From Bin87 sp965207585 (GTDB taxonomy: Bacteria; Chloroflexota; Dehalococcoidia; Lucifugimonadales; UBA3495): a stretch of DNA of 64,000 nt. The stretch lies in NCBI GenBank assembly GCA_965207585.1, contig CBDBMT010000003.1:3658001-3722000 (forward strand), written 5' to 3'. This document shows positions 32,243 to 40,132 of this stretch, piece by piece; positions within the stretch are counted from its first letter, which is position 1; each line of letters starts with the position of its first letter. The notes below the pieces were generated by a model. That model did no database searches. It worked only from the letters and a program-made list of their open reading frames with translations, and was not told the origin of the DNA. A program made the translations under genes and the position numbers.

Positions 32243-32474
32243 GTGGGCCGTAGAGGAATAACCCGTAACCTGGATACTGTCGGGCCTGTTCACCATATTT
32301 TTCACTGGTGTAGGCCTTTTGGTATGGCTTGCCCCAGTTCCAGGATCACAGATAACCCCGGCGCAAGAGAGCCTGATTGCGATATCCGACTGGCTGGTCA
32401 AGGCATCGGCAGGGGCCTTTGTAGGATTCGCCGGCGGCGTCGGTCTGGTGGGGCGTAACGGTCGCGGCGGGTAG
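32243..32474 (+). pseudogene. Second small membrane protein, apparently frameshifted
   Basis: A GTG at 32243 has GGAAGG seven bases upstream and opens MGRRGITRN, then runs into a meaningless Arg-rich frame. In the other frame, from about 32268 to the TAG at 32472-32474, lies an excellent membrane protein: WILSGLFTIFFTGVGLLVWL then APVPGSQITPAQESLIAISDW, and a Gly-rich second helix AGAFVGFAGGVGLVG. Removing one base near 32265-32268 (for example one A of CGTAACC) joins them into about 76 residues. It may be a true lesion, an assembly error or programmed slippage. It lies between the 46-residue gene and glcE, so a two-component membrane anchor may once have existed. Confidence 0.6.
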
Positions 32475-32488
32475 AACAATCATCCGCT

Positions 32489-33820
32489 ATGTCCACCTCA
32501 GCTATCTCTCCCCGGTTGTCCAACATCCTCGGCCCCGATGCCGTTGTTGATGCGGCGCAGTTACCCGACTATGCCATCGGCTCATTCGTCCCCACGGTCG
32601 CCGTGCGGCCCGCCGATGCTGACGGTGTGGCCGCAGTCATGGCTTGGACACATCGTTCGGGAGTCGCCGTCTATCCCTTCGGTGGGCGGACGCTTTCGGA
32701 AATGGGCAATCCCCCAGCGCGGCCAGGTATCGTGTTGGACCTGACCAGGCTGAACCGTGTGGTTGACTTTCAGCCGGCCGATCTGACGGTGAGCGTGCAG
32801 GCAGGCGTGACTCTTGACCAGCTGAACGAGGTACTGGCACAAGACGGCAAACACGTGCCAATAACGGCGCCGTTGAGCGACCGGGCGACGGTGGGCGGTA
32901 CGCTGGCAAGCGGTATCAGCGGGCCGTTGAGATCGGCCTACGGCCTGCCCCGGGACTGGCTGATCGGGATCAGCGTAGTCGGTGCGGACGGAACCCAGAC
33001 CAAGGCCGGCGGCAAGGTGGTCAAAAACGTAACCGGGTACGACCTGAACCGGCTCTATACAGGTTCCCTGGGCACGCTGGCGGTGATTACCGATGCGACT
33101 TTCAAGCTCGCTCCGGCGCCCACAGATTGGGCCGTGATCGTGGCCGCGTTCGACGGGTTCGATGCCGCTGCCGGCGCGGCTCAAAACTTGCAGGCCCAGT
33201 ATTATGCTCCCCTGGGACTGCACGTCCTGACCGGCGGGGCTGCCCAACGCGTGGCTCCATCCGTCGGCGGGCGCGCGTTCACTGTAGCTATTCAGGGAGG
33301 GAGACCGGCGTCGATGACGCGGCGGGTGGAGGACACTGTGGGCCTGTGGGCTCCGGTCGCTGCGACGACGAACGTCGCTACCGGACAGGAGGCGGAGAGC
33401 CTGATCCGCGCTATCACCGATCTGCCGGCAGACCCCGCTTCGCCGCCTGCGATATGCGTCCGAATAAATGCCCGACCGTCAGCTCTGAGGGAGCTCCTGA
33501 CGTTCGCTGACGCGCCCCTGGGTCACGGTTCACCGCCATCGGTGATTGCCGACGTGGGATTCGGAGGGGGGCGTCTTCTCTGGTGGGATGACGTAGCATC
33601 AGCCGATCCTGAGAAGTTGGCTGCCGGGTTGCGTCGCATCCAGTCCGCGGCTGCCGATTTTGGCGGCGGAGCTATCGTCGAGCGATGTCCGGACGACGTG
33701 AAGGCTTATATTGACGTTTGGGGTGCGGAAACATCGGGCATGCAGATCATGCGCCGATTGAAGCGGCAATTTGACCCCCAGAACATCCTGAACCCCGGCC
33801 GCTTCGTGGGAGGACTATGA
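32489..33820 (+). CDS. glcE: Glycolate oxidase FAD subunit GlcE-like
   Basis: A 443-residue FAD-binding oxidase of the same fold as GlcD but nearer GlcE. PFGGRTLSEMGNPPARPGIVLDLTRLNRVVDF and VQAGVTLDQLNEVLA are the FAD-contact N-lobe. GTLASGISGPLRSAYGLPRDWLIG and GGKVVKNVTGYDLNRLYTGSLGTLAVITDATFKLAP are characteristic GlcE. It ends RQFDPQNILNPGRFVGGL. At 443 residues it is longer than E. coli GlcE (350). The stop overlaps the glcF start (ATGA), giving translational coupling. It should pair with GlcD and pass electrons to GlcF. Confidence 0.9.
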   Translation: MSTSAISPRLSNILGPDAVVDAAQLPDYAIGSFVPTVAVRPADADGVAAVMAWTHRSGVAVYPFGGRTLSEMGNPPARPGIVLDLTRLNRVVDFQPADLTVSVQAGVTLDQLNEVLAQDGKHVPITAPLSDRATVGGTLASGISGPLRSAYGLPRDWLIGISVVGADGTQTKAGGKVVKNVTGYDLNRLYTGSLGTLAVITDATFKLAPAPTDWAVIVAAFDGFDAAAGAAQNLQAQYYAPLGLHVLTGGAAQRVAPSVGGRAFTVAIQGGRPASMTRRVEDTVGLWAPVAATTNVATGQEAESLIRAITDLPADPASPPAICVRINARPSALRELLTFADAPLGHGSPPSVIADVGFGGGRLLWWDDVASADPEKLAAGLRRIQSAAADFGGGAIVERCPDDVKAYIDVWGAETSGMQIMRRLKRQFDPQNILNPGRFVGGL

Positions 33821-35220
33821 TGGTCAGCGCACCGGACCGGCATTCGGACGGCAGCCAGCACCTGGGCGGAGGGATTGACGCCGGCCACGGGTTTCCGTAT
33901 GGATTACCCTTCGAGGGTTCGCTGAACGATGGACCCGCGTTTGCCGGCCCGGATGCTCCCGCCGAGGCCGACCTTTACCGCTGCGTGCACTGCGGCTTGT
34001 GCCTGAGCGCGTGTCCCACCTACGTCGAGACCCGGCTGGAAACGGAGTCGCCGCGCGGCCGGATCGCGCTGATGAAGGCGGTGCACGAAGGGCGGGCCGG
34101 CATCAGCGAACGGCTGGTGTCGCACTGGGAATTGTGCCTGCAGTGCCGCGCCTGCGAGGCGGTCTGTCCATCGGGCGTGCCCTATGGCCGGCTGATGGAA
34201 CACACTCGGGCGCAGGTGCAGGATAACAACCTGCAAAGTCCCGAACTGGGGCGGCTGTCGAAGTTCTTCCTGCGGGCCGCCTTGCCCCATAAACGCAGGC
34301 TGCGCCTGGCCGGTCATCTCATGCGCCTATATCAACGGTCCGGTATGCAGCGATTGGTTCGCAAGTCCAGGCTGCTCGGCCTTTTGCCAGGGGATCTCGC
34401 CGCAATGGAGGCGCAGATGCCGGTCATGGGCGAGCAGTTCTTTGTACCTCGCAGCGCGGTGTTCCAGGCACGAGGTGAAAGGCGCGCAACCGTGGGCCTG
34501 CTGTCCGGATGTGTCATGCCGTTGATGCAGGGGGACGCCATGCGCGCGGCGGTGCGGGTGCTGCAACGGAATGGGTGCGACGTCGCGGTTCCGCCAGCGC
34601 AAGGTTGTTGCGGCGCATTGAATCTGCACGCCGGCGACCTGGAACTGGGCCGGCGCATGGCGCGGAGGAACATCGACGCCTTCCGAGCAGCAGGCGTTGA
34701 TGTGGTTGTGACGGCTTCGGCCGGGTGCGGCTCGTCGATGAAGGAGTACGGCGACCTGCTGAGCGACGATTCAGAATACGCCGACGCGGCGCACCAGTTT
34801 GCTATTAACACGCGGGACATCACCGAGTTCCTGGCTGAACTTCCGTTGGAGCCGCCACACGCCCAGTTGCCCTGGCGGGTCACTATGCAGGACCCGTGCC
34901 ACCTGGCGCACGCCCAGCGGATCACGGAAGCGCCCCGCCAGGTTCTGCGGGCAATCCCGGGGTTGGAACTGGTGGAGATGGCGGAGTCGTCGCTTTGCTG
35001 TGGCTCGGCCGGGTTTTACTCCCTGATACAGCGGGACATGTCCCGGCGATTGCAGCGGCGCAAGATCGGCAACGCCACGGCGACGGGAGCGGAGGTCATC
35101 GCGTCCGCCAACCCCGGCTGCATCAGCCAGTTAGAGCAGGGGCTAGGGGATGCCGGCGCCGATGCGCGGGTTATGCACGTGGTGGAGATACTGGACGCGG
35201 CGTATCAGGCGGAGCGATGA
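33817..35220 (+). CDS. glcF: Glycolate oxidase iron-sulfur subunit GlcF
   Basis: A 467-residue protein. An N-terminal tail of about 50 residues precedes two [4Fe-4S] motifs, CVHCGLCLSACPTYVETR and CLQCRACEAVCPSGVPYG. Two cysteine-rich CCG domains follow: GCVMPLMQGD to AQGCCGALNLHAGD, and DPCHLAHAQR to SSLCCGSAGFYSLIQRDMS. This is the GlcF plan, transferring electrons from the flavin subunits towards the quinone pool. The start overlaps the end of glcE by four bases. The N-terminal tail (HSDGSQHLGGGIDAGHGFPYG) is His/Gly-rich and not typical. It closes the plus-strand cluster that began with DUF1501. Confidence 0.93.
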   Translation: MMVSAPDRHSDGSQHLGGGIDAGHGFPYGLPFEGSLNDGPAFAGPDAPAEADLYRCVHCGLCLSACPTYVETRLETESPRGRIALMKAVHEGRAGISERLVSHWELCLQCRACEAVCPSGVPYGRLMEHTRAQVQDNNLQSPELGRLSKFFLRAALPHKRRLRLAGHLMRLYQRSGMQRLVRKSRLLGLLPGDLAAMEAQMPVMGEQFFVPRSAVFQARGERRATVGLLSGCVMPLMQGDAMRAAVRVLQRNGCDVAVPPAQGCCGALNLHAGDLELGRRMARRNIDAFRAAGVDVVVTASAGCGSSMKEYGDLLSDDSEYADAAHQFAINTRDITEFLAELPLEPPHAQLPWRVTMQDPCHLAHAQRITEAPRQVLRAIPGLELVEMAESSLCCGSAGFYSLIQRDMSRRLQRRKIGNATATGAEVIASANPGCISQLEQGLGDAGADARVMHVVEILDAAYQAER

Positions 35221-35283
35221 GGAGCCAGGGGCACTGACAGCGCCCCCCCAGTTTGTCAACGACAGAAGTCTCCGGGTCCCGGG

Positions 35284-36480
35284 TCAGTCGCCATGGGCCG
35301 CGAAGCTGCGTTGGGCCGACGCTACGCTGGCTCCGTAGGCCACCTCGTAGTCCATGTCGCCCAGAATGACTTCGAGTGCTGACAGGAGGGACAGCACGCT
35401 GGATTCGCGCGCGCCGTTGCCCATCATGCCAACGCGCCAGACGCGGCCGCGGAACTCGCCCAGCCCGCCGCTGACCTCGATGTTGAAATCGTTCAAGAGA
35501 CGGGCGCGCACTTCAGCCTCGTTGACTCCCTCGGGGGCGTTGACCACGGTGATGGGGTTGAGCTGATATTTGGGGTCGGTTGCCAGTTCCAGGCCCATGG
35601 CGGTCAGGCCGGCGCGCAAGCCGGCGGCGACCCGGGCGTGGCGATCATGCTGTTCGTCGAGGCCCTCCTCCATCATCATCCGGAGGGACTCGCGCATGGC
35701 ATAGATCATGGTGATGGGGCTGGTGTGGTGGTAAACGCGCTGGGTTTCGTTCCAGTACTCGGCGACGCCCTGGAGGTTGAAGTAGAAGCTCTCCACGGTG
35801 GTGTCGCGCTTGTTGATGACGTCCATGGCGCGTTCGCCGAAGCTGATGGGAGCCAGACCCGGAGGCGCGCCCAGGCACTTCTGGCTGGCGCTGTAACATA
35901 CGTCGATATCCCAATCATCAACCTGGACGTCGTGGCTGCCAAGGGACGTCACGGCGTCGGCGACGACCAGGGCGCCATGCCGGTGGGTGAGGTCGATGGC
36001 ATCCTGCAAAGGGGTGATCGCCCCGGTGGAAGTCTCAGCGTGGACCAGTCCGACCATCTTGGTGCCGGGGTTGGCGTTGAGCGCATCCTCCAGAGCGTTG
36101 AGGTCAGCGGGCTTGCCCCAGGGAGAATCGACCATGATCGTGTTCGCTCCACAGCGCTGAGCGATGTCGGCGAGACGGACTCCGAAATAGCCGTTCCGGC
36201 AGACGATTGCCGTGTCGCCCCGTTCAATGACGTTGACACAGGCGGTTTCCATGGCCCCGGTGCCGGTGGCGGATATGGGCATGGTCACGGTGTTGCCGGT
36301 GTGGAACACCTGGCGCAGCATCTCGCACACCTCATCCATCACCTGGAAGAAGACCGGATCCAGGTGCCCGACAACGGGCTGGGTCATGGCGCGCAGGACC
36401 CTGGGATGCACGGTGCAGGGCCCGGCGCCCAGCAGGAGCCGGTTCGGGGCTTCAAATTCGTCTCGAAATGATTCGGTCAC
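35284..36480 (-). CDS. Serine/alanine-glyoxylate aminotransferase family protein
   Basis: A 398-residue fold-type I PLP aminotransferase. LLLGAGPCTVHPRVLRAMTQPVVGHLDP is the family opening. The phosphate-binding block is SATGTGAMETACVNVIERGD, and the Asp/Lys pair appears in VVADAVTSLGSHDVQVDDW and CYSASQKCLGAPPGLAP (Lys Schiff base). RGRVWRVGMMGNGA is the C-terminal substrate Arg region. I prefer GTG 36480, six bases after GGGGAG, over TTG 36501, which would overlap that ribosome site. It converts glyoxylate to glycine with alanine or serine as donor. Its place opposite glcF makes a glycolate-glyoxylate-glycine route likely. Confidence 0.9.
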   Translation of the reverse strand: MTESFRDEFEAPNRLLLGAGPCTVHPRVLRAMTQPVVGHLDPVFFQVMDEVCEMLRQVFHTGNTVTMPISATGTGAMETACVNVIERGDTAIVCRNGYFGVRLADIAQRCGANTIMVDSPWGKPADLNALEDALNANPGTKMVGLVHAETSTGAITPLQDAIDLTHRHGALVVADAVTSLGSHDVQVDDWDIDVCYSASQKCLGAPPGLAPISFGERAMDVINKRDTTVESFYFNLQGVAEYWNETQRVYHHTSPITMIYAMRESLRMMMEEGLDEQHDRHARVAAGLRAGLTAMGLELATDPKYQLNPITVVNAPEGVNEAEVRARLLNDFNIEVSGGLGEFRGRVWRVGMMGNGARESSVLSLLSALEVILGDMDYEVAYGASVASAQRSFAAHGD

Positions 36481-36527
36481 AATGGTCTCCCCTTCGGACA
36501 AGCAGGCCGGGACAGGACAGGTTGCAA

Positions 36528-37325
36528 CTAGACGACCGCAGAAGCTCCGCCGTCAATGTTGATCGCGACGCCGGTGAGATAGCTGGCGCGCTCGGACGCT
36601 AGGAACGCGATCACGTCACCGGCCTCAGAGCCCTCGCCTACACGGCCCAACGGCACTCCGCGCCCGGCAGCCAACTGCGCGTAGAAGTCGTCCATATCCA
36701 GATCCGGCTCATTCACGATGCGGGCATCGTACCGGCGCTGGTGCTGGCCGCTCTTAATGAGGCCGATGCACACGGTGTTGACCAGGATGTTGTCGCTGGC
36801 CAGGTCTTTGGACAAGCCCTTGGTGATGGCGATGCCGGCCGCTCGGGAAATCGACGTAGGCATTGAGTTCGCGCCGGGGGTCCGGCCGCCCAGGTTGGTC
36901 ACGTTGATAATGCGCCCGCCGCCGACCTTGCGCATCTCGGGAATAGACGCCCGAATGAGGCGAACCGCGCCCCAGACCTTGAGCTCGAAGTCCAGCTCCC
37001 AGTCGTCGTCGCTGACGTCCTCGAAACCCTTGGCCATGGAAGTTCCGGCGTTGTTGACCAGGATATCGACGCGGCCATACCGCTCGACGGCGGTGTTGAC
37101 CACGCGGGCCGCGGTTTCCTTGTCGGTGACATCGGCGGAGAGGGGAAGCACCTCGCCTTCGGTGAAGGTGCGAATCTCGTCGGCGGCCGCGTCCAGAACG
37201 TCCTGACGGCGGGCCACGATAATCACGTTAGCCCCTTCGCCGGCCATGCGCTGCGCCGCCGCTTTGCCGATGCCCTCGCTACCGCCGGTGACAATGGCTA
37301 CCTTGCCGTCCAATCCCATCTCCAT
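36528..37325 (-). CDS. SDR-family protein with degenerate active site
   Basis: A 265-residue classical short-chain dehydrogenase fold. NAD(P) motif: VAIVTGGSEGIGKAAAQRMAGEG. DVTDKETAARV and VDILVNNAGTS are normal. The catalytic Tyr-x-x-x-Lys is replaced: the stretch reads NSMPTSISRAAGIAITKGLS, with Thr for Tyr and Arg for Lys, and the usual Ser region reads INVTNLGGR. The C-terminus GVAINIDGGASAVV is intact. ATG 37325 follows GGAGG. It may bind nucleotide without classical chemistry, or form a divergent subfamily with other residues. It lies downstream of the HNH gene and is separated from it by its own leader. Confidence 0.87.
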   Translation of the reverse strand: MEMGLDGKVAIVTGGSEGIGKAAAQRMAGEGANVIIVARRQDVLDAAADEIRTFTEGEVLPLSADVTDKETAARVVNTAVERYGRVDILVNNAGTSMAKGFEDVSDDDWELDFELKVWGAVRLIRASIPEMRKVGGGRIINVTNLGGRTPGANSMPTSISRAAGIAITKGLSKDLASDNILVNTVCIGLIKSGQHQRRYDARIVNEPDLDMDDFYAQLAAGRGVPLGRVGEGSEAGDVIAFLASERASYLTGVAINIDGGASAVV

Positions 37326-37348
37326 GGCTCGCCTCCTTAGCGCTTTCA

Positions 37349-37410
37349 GCCCGAACAATGCGAATAGTTCGGGCGGCAAATTATGTCTACGGGCATCGGG
37401 AATTATAGCA
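37349..37410 (-). promoter_or_regulatory. Extended -10 promoter and leader hairpin of the SDR gene
   Basis: On the minus strand, TGCTATAAT (37410-37402) is an extended -10 element; no -35 was found. The leader then forms GCCCGAAC/GTTCGGGC (37349-37356 with 37367-37374), a perfect 8-bp hairpin about 23 bases ahead of the start codon. Confidence 0.55.
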
Positions 37411-37426
37411 TAGCGGGATTGAATCT

Positions 37427-38224
37427 TTAGCGGCCCAGGGCGCCGGACAGGCCCCAGGAGGATATGTCGTTGCACGTGGAAAGCATCTCTTCCAGAGCCG
37501 CAACCTCGGAGGCAGTGACGGTCAACTCCCAATTCTGCTTCACGGTTACCCAGTCGGCCGCGTAGCGGCACCAACTGTCGGCTTCGTCGGGTCTCCACTC
37601 GTCAGGCGGTTGCTTGCCCTTGGAGCGGTTGACCGGCGCGCTGGTGGCCTGGAGACTCTCCGGGTGGGTCAGGTCGTTGGCGTAGGCACGTTTGCGTTCG
37701 GAATCCCAACGCCAGCCGCCGGATTCGTGGGCGTGGCCCAGAGGAACGTGATGGTCGATGTCAATATCGGAGGCGTCGGTGAACACCTCTCCGGTCCAAG
37801 GGCCCACCCACCGACCGGCAAGTACGCGGCACTTGTCGCCATCGTCCTCCGGGTCAAAAGAGACCGGAGCCACGCTCTCGGCGATGAGAACCTCCGCGCG
37901 GGTGTTCTGGCAATCCCGGTCGGCGTCAATCCAGTGGCGCCAGTCGCGGCGGTTGTACTCGATGTCGCTGCCGCGGGCGGCAACGGTAAGGCCACGCAGA
38001 GAGATGAGCAGCGATTCAACCTCCGGTGATTCTGGCGACGTGCTGAAAGATTCCGGGCGCTCTGGAGTAACTGGTGAGGGCTCAGCATTATTAACGATAT
38101 TGCCGGCCAATTGCCTCGCGGCGCCGATGGTCTCGCTTACCTCATTTGCGCAGGCGGCGAGCATCAAAACTACCGCCGCCAGACCCAGCAGTGCCGCGAG
38201 TGCACGCGGCCGCAGAGCGGTCAC
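37427..38224 (-). CDS. Exported HNH nuclease-like lipoprotein (DUF1524-type)
   Basis: A 265-residue protein. The signal peptide is ALAALLGLAAVVLMLAACAN, with lipobox LAAC and Cys near residue 25, so it should be a lipoprotein. A Pro/Ser-rich linker follows. The nuclease part is DIDIDHHVPLGHAHESGGW, then YANDLTHPESLQATSAPVNRSKGKQPPDEWRP, the His and Asn pattern of the HNH (DUF1524) family of secreted nucleases. Four extra Cys residues may form disulfides. The start is GTG 38224, 11 bases after trpB, in the slot where trpA often sits. It may scavenge phosphate or nucleotides from extracellular DNA; this is an inference. Confidence 0.85.
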   Translation of the reverse strand: MTALRPRALAALLGLAAVVLMLAACANEVSETIGAARQLAGNIVNNAEPSPVTPERPESFSTSPESPEVESLLISLRGLTVAARGSDIEYNRRDWRHWIDADRDCQNTRAEVLIAESVAPVSFDPEDDGDKCRVLAGRWVGPWTGEVFTDASDIDIDHHVPLGHAHESGGWRWDSERKRAYANDLTHPESLQATSAPVNRSKGKQPPDEWRPDEADSWCRYAADWVTVKQNWELTVTASEVAALEEMLSTCNDISSWGLSGALGR

Positions 38225-38235
38225 GTCCCGACTAG

Positions 38236-39444
38236 TCAGGAACCAATGCCCTCGCGCTCGGCTATGGAGGGCACATCCTTGTCGCCGCGCCCGCTAAGGC
38301 AAACCACGATCACGCTGTCCGCCGGCATATCGGCAGCCATGCGGCTGACGTGGTAGATGGCGTGGGCGGATTCCAGGGCCGGAATAATGCCTTCCGTCCG
38401 GCAGAGGAGACGGAAGCCTTCCAGGGCCTCGTCGTCCGTTACCGACAGGTACTGGGCGCGGCCAGTCGCTTTCAGCCAACTGTGCTCCGGTCCCACACCG
38501 GGGTAGTCGAGGCCGGCAGAGATGCTGTGCGCCTCCTGGATCTGGCCGTGCTCGTCCTGCAGCAGGTAGGACAGCGACCCGTGGAGCACCCCCGGACGGC
38601 CGGCAGACAGGGTGGCTGAGTGCCTGCCGGTTTCCACTCCCTCGCCGGCGGCCTCCACGCCGACCAGGCGCACGTCCTCATCACCGATGAACTCGTAGAA
38701 GGTGCCGATGGCGTTGCTGCCGCCGCCCACGCAGGCGACCACGGCGTCGGGCAAGCGCCCTTCGGCATCGAGGATCTGCTGCCGAGCCTCGCGTCCGATG
38801 ACGGACTGGAAGTCGCGGACGAGCATGGGATACGGGTGCGGGCCGACCACGCTGCCAATCAGGTAATGCGTGGTCTCCACGTTGGTTACCCAGTCGCGAA
38901 TGGCCTCGTTGATAGCGTCCTTGAGGGTGCGGGTACCCGATTCGACGGGGATGACCTCAGCGCCCAGGAGCCGCATACGATAGACGTTTAGGGCCTGGCG
39001 CACCGTGTCCTCGGAACCCATGTATACAATGCACTGGAGGCCGAGCATGGCGCAGACGGTGGCGGTGGCCACTCCGTGCTGGCCGGCGCCGGTCTCTGCA
39101 ATGATGCGCTGCTTGCCCATGCGCTGGGCCAGCAGGCACTGGCCAAGGGCGTTGTTGATCTTGTGGGCGCCGGTGTGCGCCAGATCCTCCCGCTTGAGGT
39201 AGATGCGAGCGCCGCCGCAGTGCCGGCTCAGGTTTTCGGCGTAGTACAGCGCGGTGGGGCGACCGGCGTAGTTGGTCATCAGGTGGTCCAGCTGCTCGGC
39301 GAACCCGGCATCGTCCTGGACGGCGCGGTAGGAATCCTCAAGCTCCGTCAGGGCGGCCATAACCGTTTCGGGAACGAATTTGCCGCCAAAGTCGCCGAAC
39401 CGGCCTCGCTCGTCGGGGAGATTGGTCTGGGTGGTGACTACCAT
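38236..39444 (-). CDS. trpB: Tryptophan synthase beta chain
   Basis: A 402-residue PLP enzyme that joins indole and serine. RGRFGDFGGKFVPETVMAAL is the TrpB1 opening. The PLP lysine is in KREDLAHTGAHKINNALGQ. ETGAGQHGVATATVCAMLGL, VACVGGGSNAIGTFYEF, LDYPGVGPEHS and VVCLSGRGDKDV complete the family set. Length is normal. The gene follows trpF by 21 bases. No trpA is found after it; an HNH nuclease gene is there instead. TrpB1 proteins normally need TrpA, so trpA is probably elsewhere in the genome. Confidence 0.97.
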   Translation of the reverse strand: MVVTTQTNLPDERGRFGDFGGKFVPETVMAALTELEDSYRAVQDDAGFAEQLDHLMTNYAGRPTALYYAENLSRHCGGARIYLKREDLAHTGAHKINNALGQCLLAQRMGKQRIIAETGAGQHGVATATVCAMLGLQCIVYMGSEDTVRQALNVYRMRLLGAEVIPVESGTRTLKDAINEAIRDWVTNVETTHYLIGSVVGPHPYPMLVRDFQSVIGREARQQILDAEGRLPDAVVACVGGGSNAIGTFYEFIGDEDVRLVGVEAAGEGVETGRHSATLSAGRPGVLHGSLSYLLQDEHGQIQEAHSISAGLDYPGVGPEHSWLKATGRAQYLSVTDDEALEGFRLLCRTEGIIPALESAHAIYHVSRMAADMPADSVIVVCLSGRGDKDVPSIAEREGIGS

Positions 39445-39465
39445 TGCGTTACAGCCTCCGGTGAT

Positions 39466-40122
39466 TCATGCGGGTCGCCGGGCATTGGCCACAAATTCTC
39501 TGATTCTGGCGGGGTGCTGTATGCCATCCGTTTCCACACCGCTGGAAACGTCCACCCCCCAGGGGCGGACGACCGCCACCGCCTCGGCGACATTTTCTGG
39601 GGTCAACCCGCCGGCCAAGAGAAAACGGCGACCGCTGGCGGCCAGTTGAGCGGCGATGCTCCAGTCAAAGGATTGGCCGGTACCCCCATGGAGTCCGGCG
39701 ACCTGACTGTCCAGGGTCACGGTGCATCCGGCATCGGCAAAAGCGTCGATCCGCTCGGCTACGGCGTCAGGCCGGTCGTCGTTGGACACGTGGAGAACCT
39801 TGATCACGCCGGCGTGGTGGAGCACTGCGCGGCAGTAGTCCAGGGGTTCGTCGCCGCAGAGTTGGGTATAGTCCAGGCCAGCCGTGGCGATGGTTTCCAA
39901 CACCTCGTCCAAAGGCTGGTCGCCAAAGAGCCCTACCGATTTGGGTCCTTCGCGGTCACCATCGCGCAACCTATCGGTGATGATTCGCGCGGCTCCAGGT
40001 TCGATGCGGCGCCGGCGGCCAGGAACGAAAACCATGCCGAAGTAGTCGGCGCCAGCCTCGGCCGCTACCAGCGCATCTTCGAGCCGGCGGACGCCGCAGA
40101 TCTTGACGGTGGTGTGTTCCAC
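39466..40122 (-). CDS. trpF: Phosphoribosylanthranilate isomerase
   Basis: A 218-residue TIM barrel of tryptophan synthesis (Amadori rearrangement of phosphoribosylanthranilate). The catalytic Cys is in VKICGVRRLEDALVAAEAGADYFGMVF. VGLFGDQPLDEVLETIATAGLDYTQLCGDE contains the conserved glycine-rich contacts. The catalytic Asp is in TVTLDSQVAG, and LAGGLTPENVAEAVAVVRPWGVDVSSGVE is the phosphate site. The start is GTG 40122 (MEHTTVKICG), ten bases after trpC. Confidence 0.95.
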   Translation of the reverse strand: MEHTTVKICGVRRLEDALVAAEAGADYFGMVFVPGRRRRIEPGAARIITDRLRDGDREGPKSVGLFGDQPLDEVLETIATAGLDYTQLCGDEPLDYCRAVLHHAGVIKVLHVSNDDRPDAVAERIDAFADAGCTVTLDSQVAGLHGGTGQSFDWSIAAQLAASGRRFLLAGGLTPENVAEAVAVVRPWGVDVSSGVETDGIQHPARIREFVANARRPA

Positions 40123-40132
40123 AGTCGGAGAC

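Noticed and set aside
32243..32458. 71-codon Arg-rich plus-strand frame
   Set aside because: Only its first codons are plausible; the remainder is in the wrong frame relative to a clear membrane protein.
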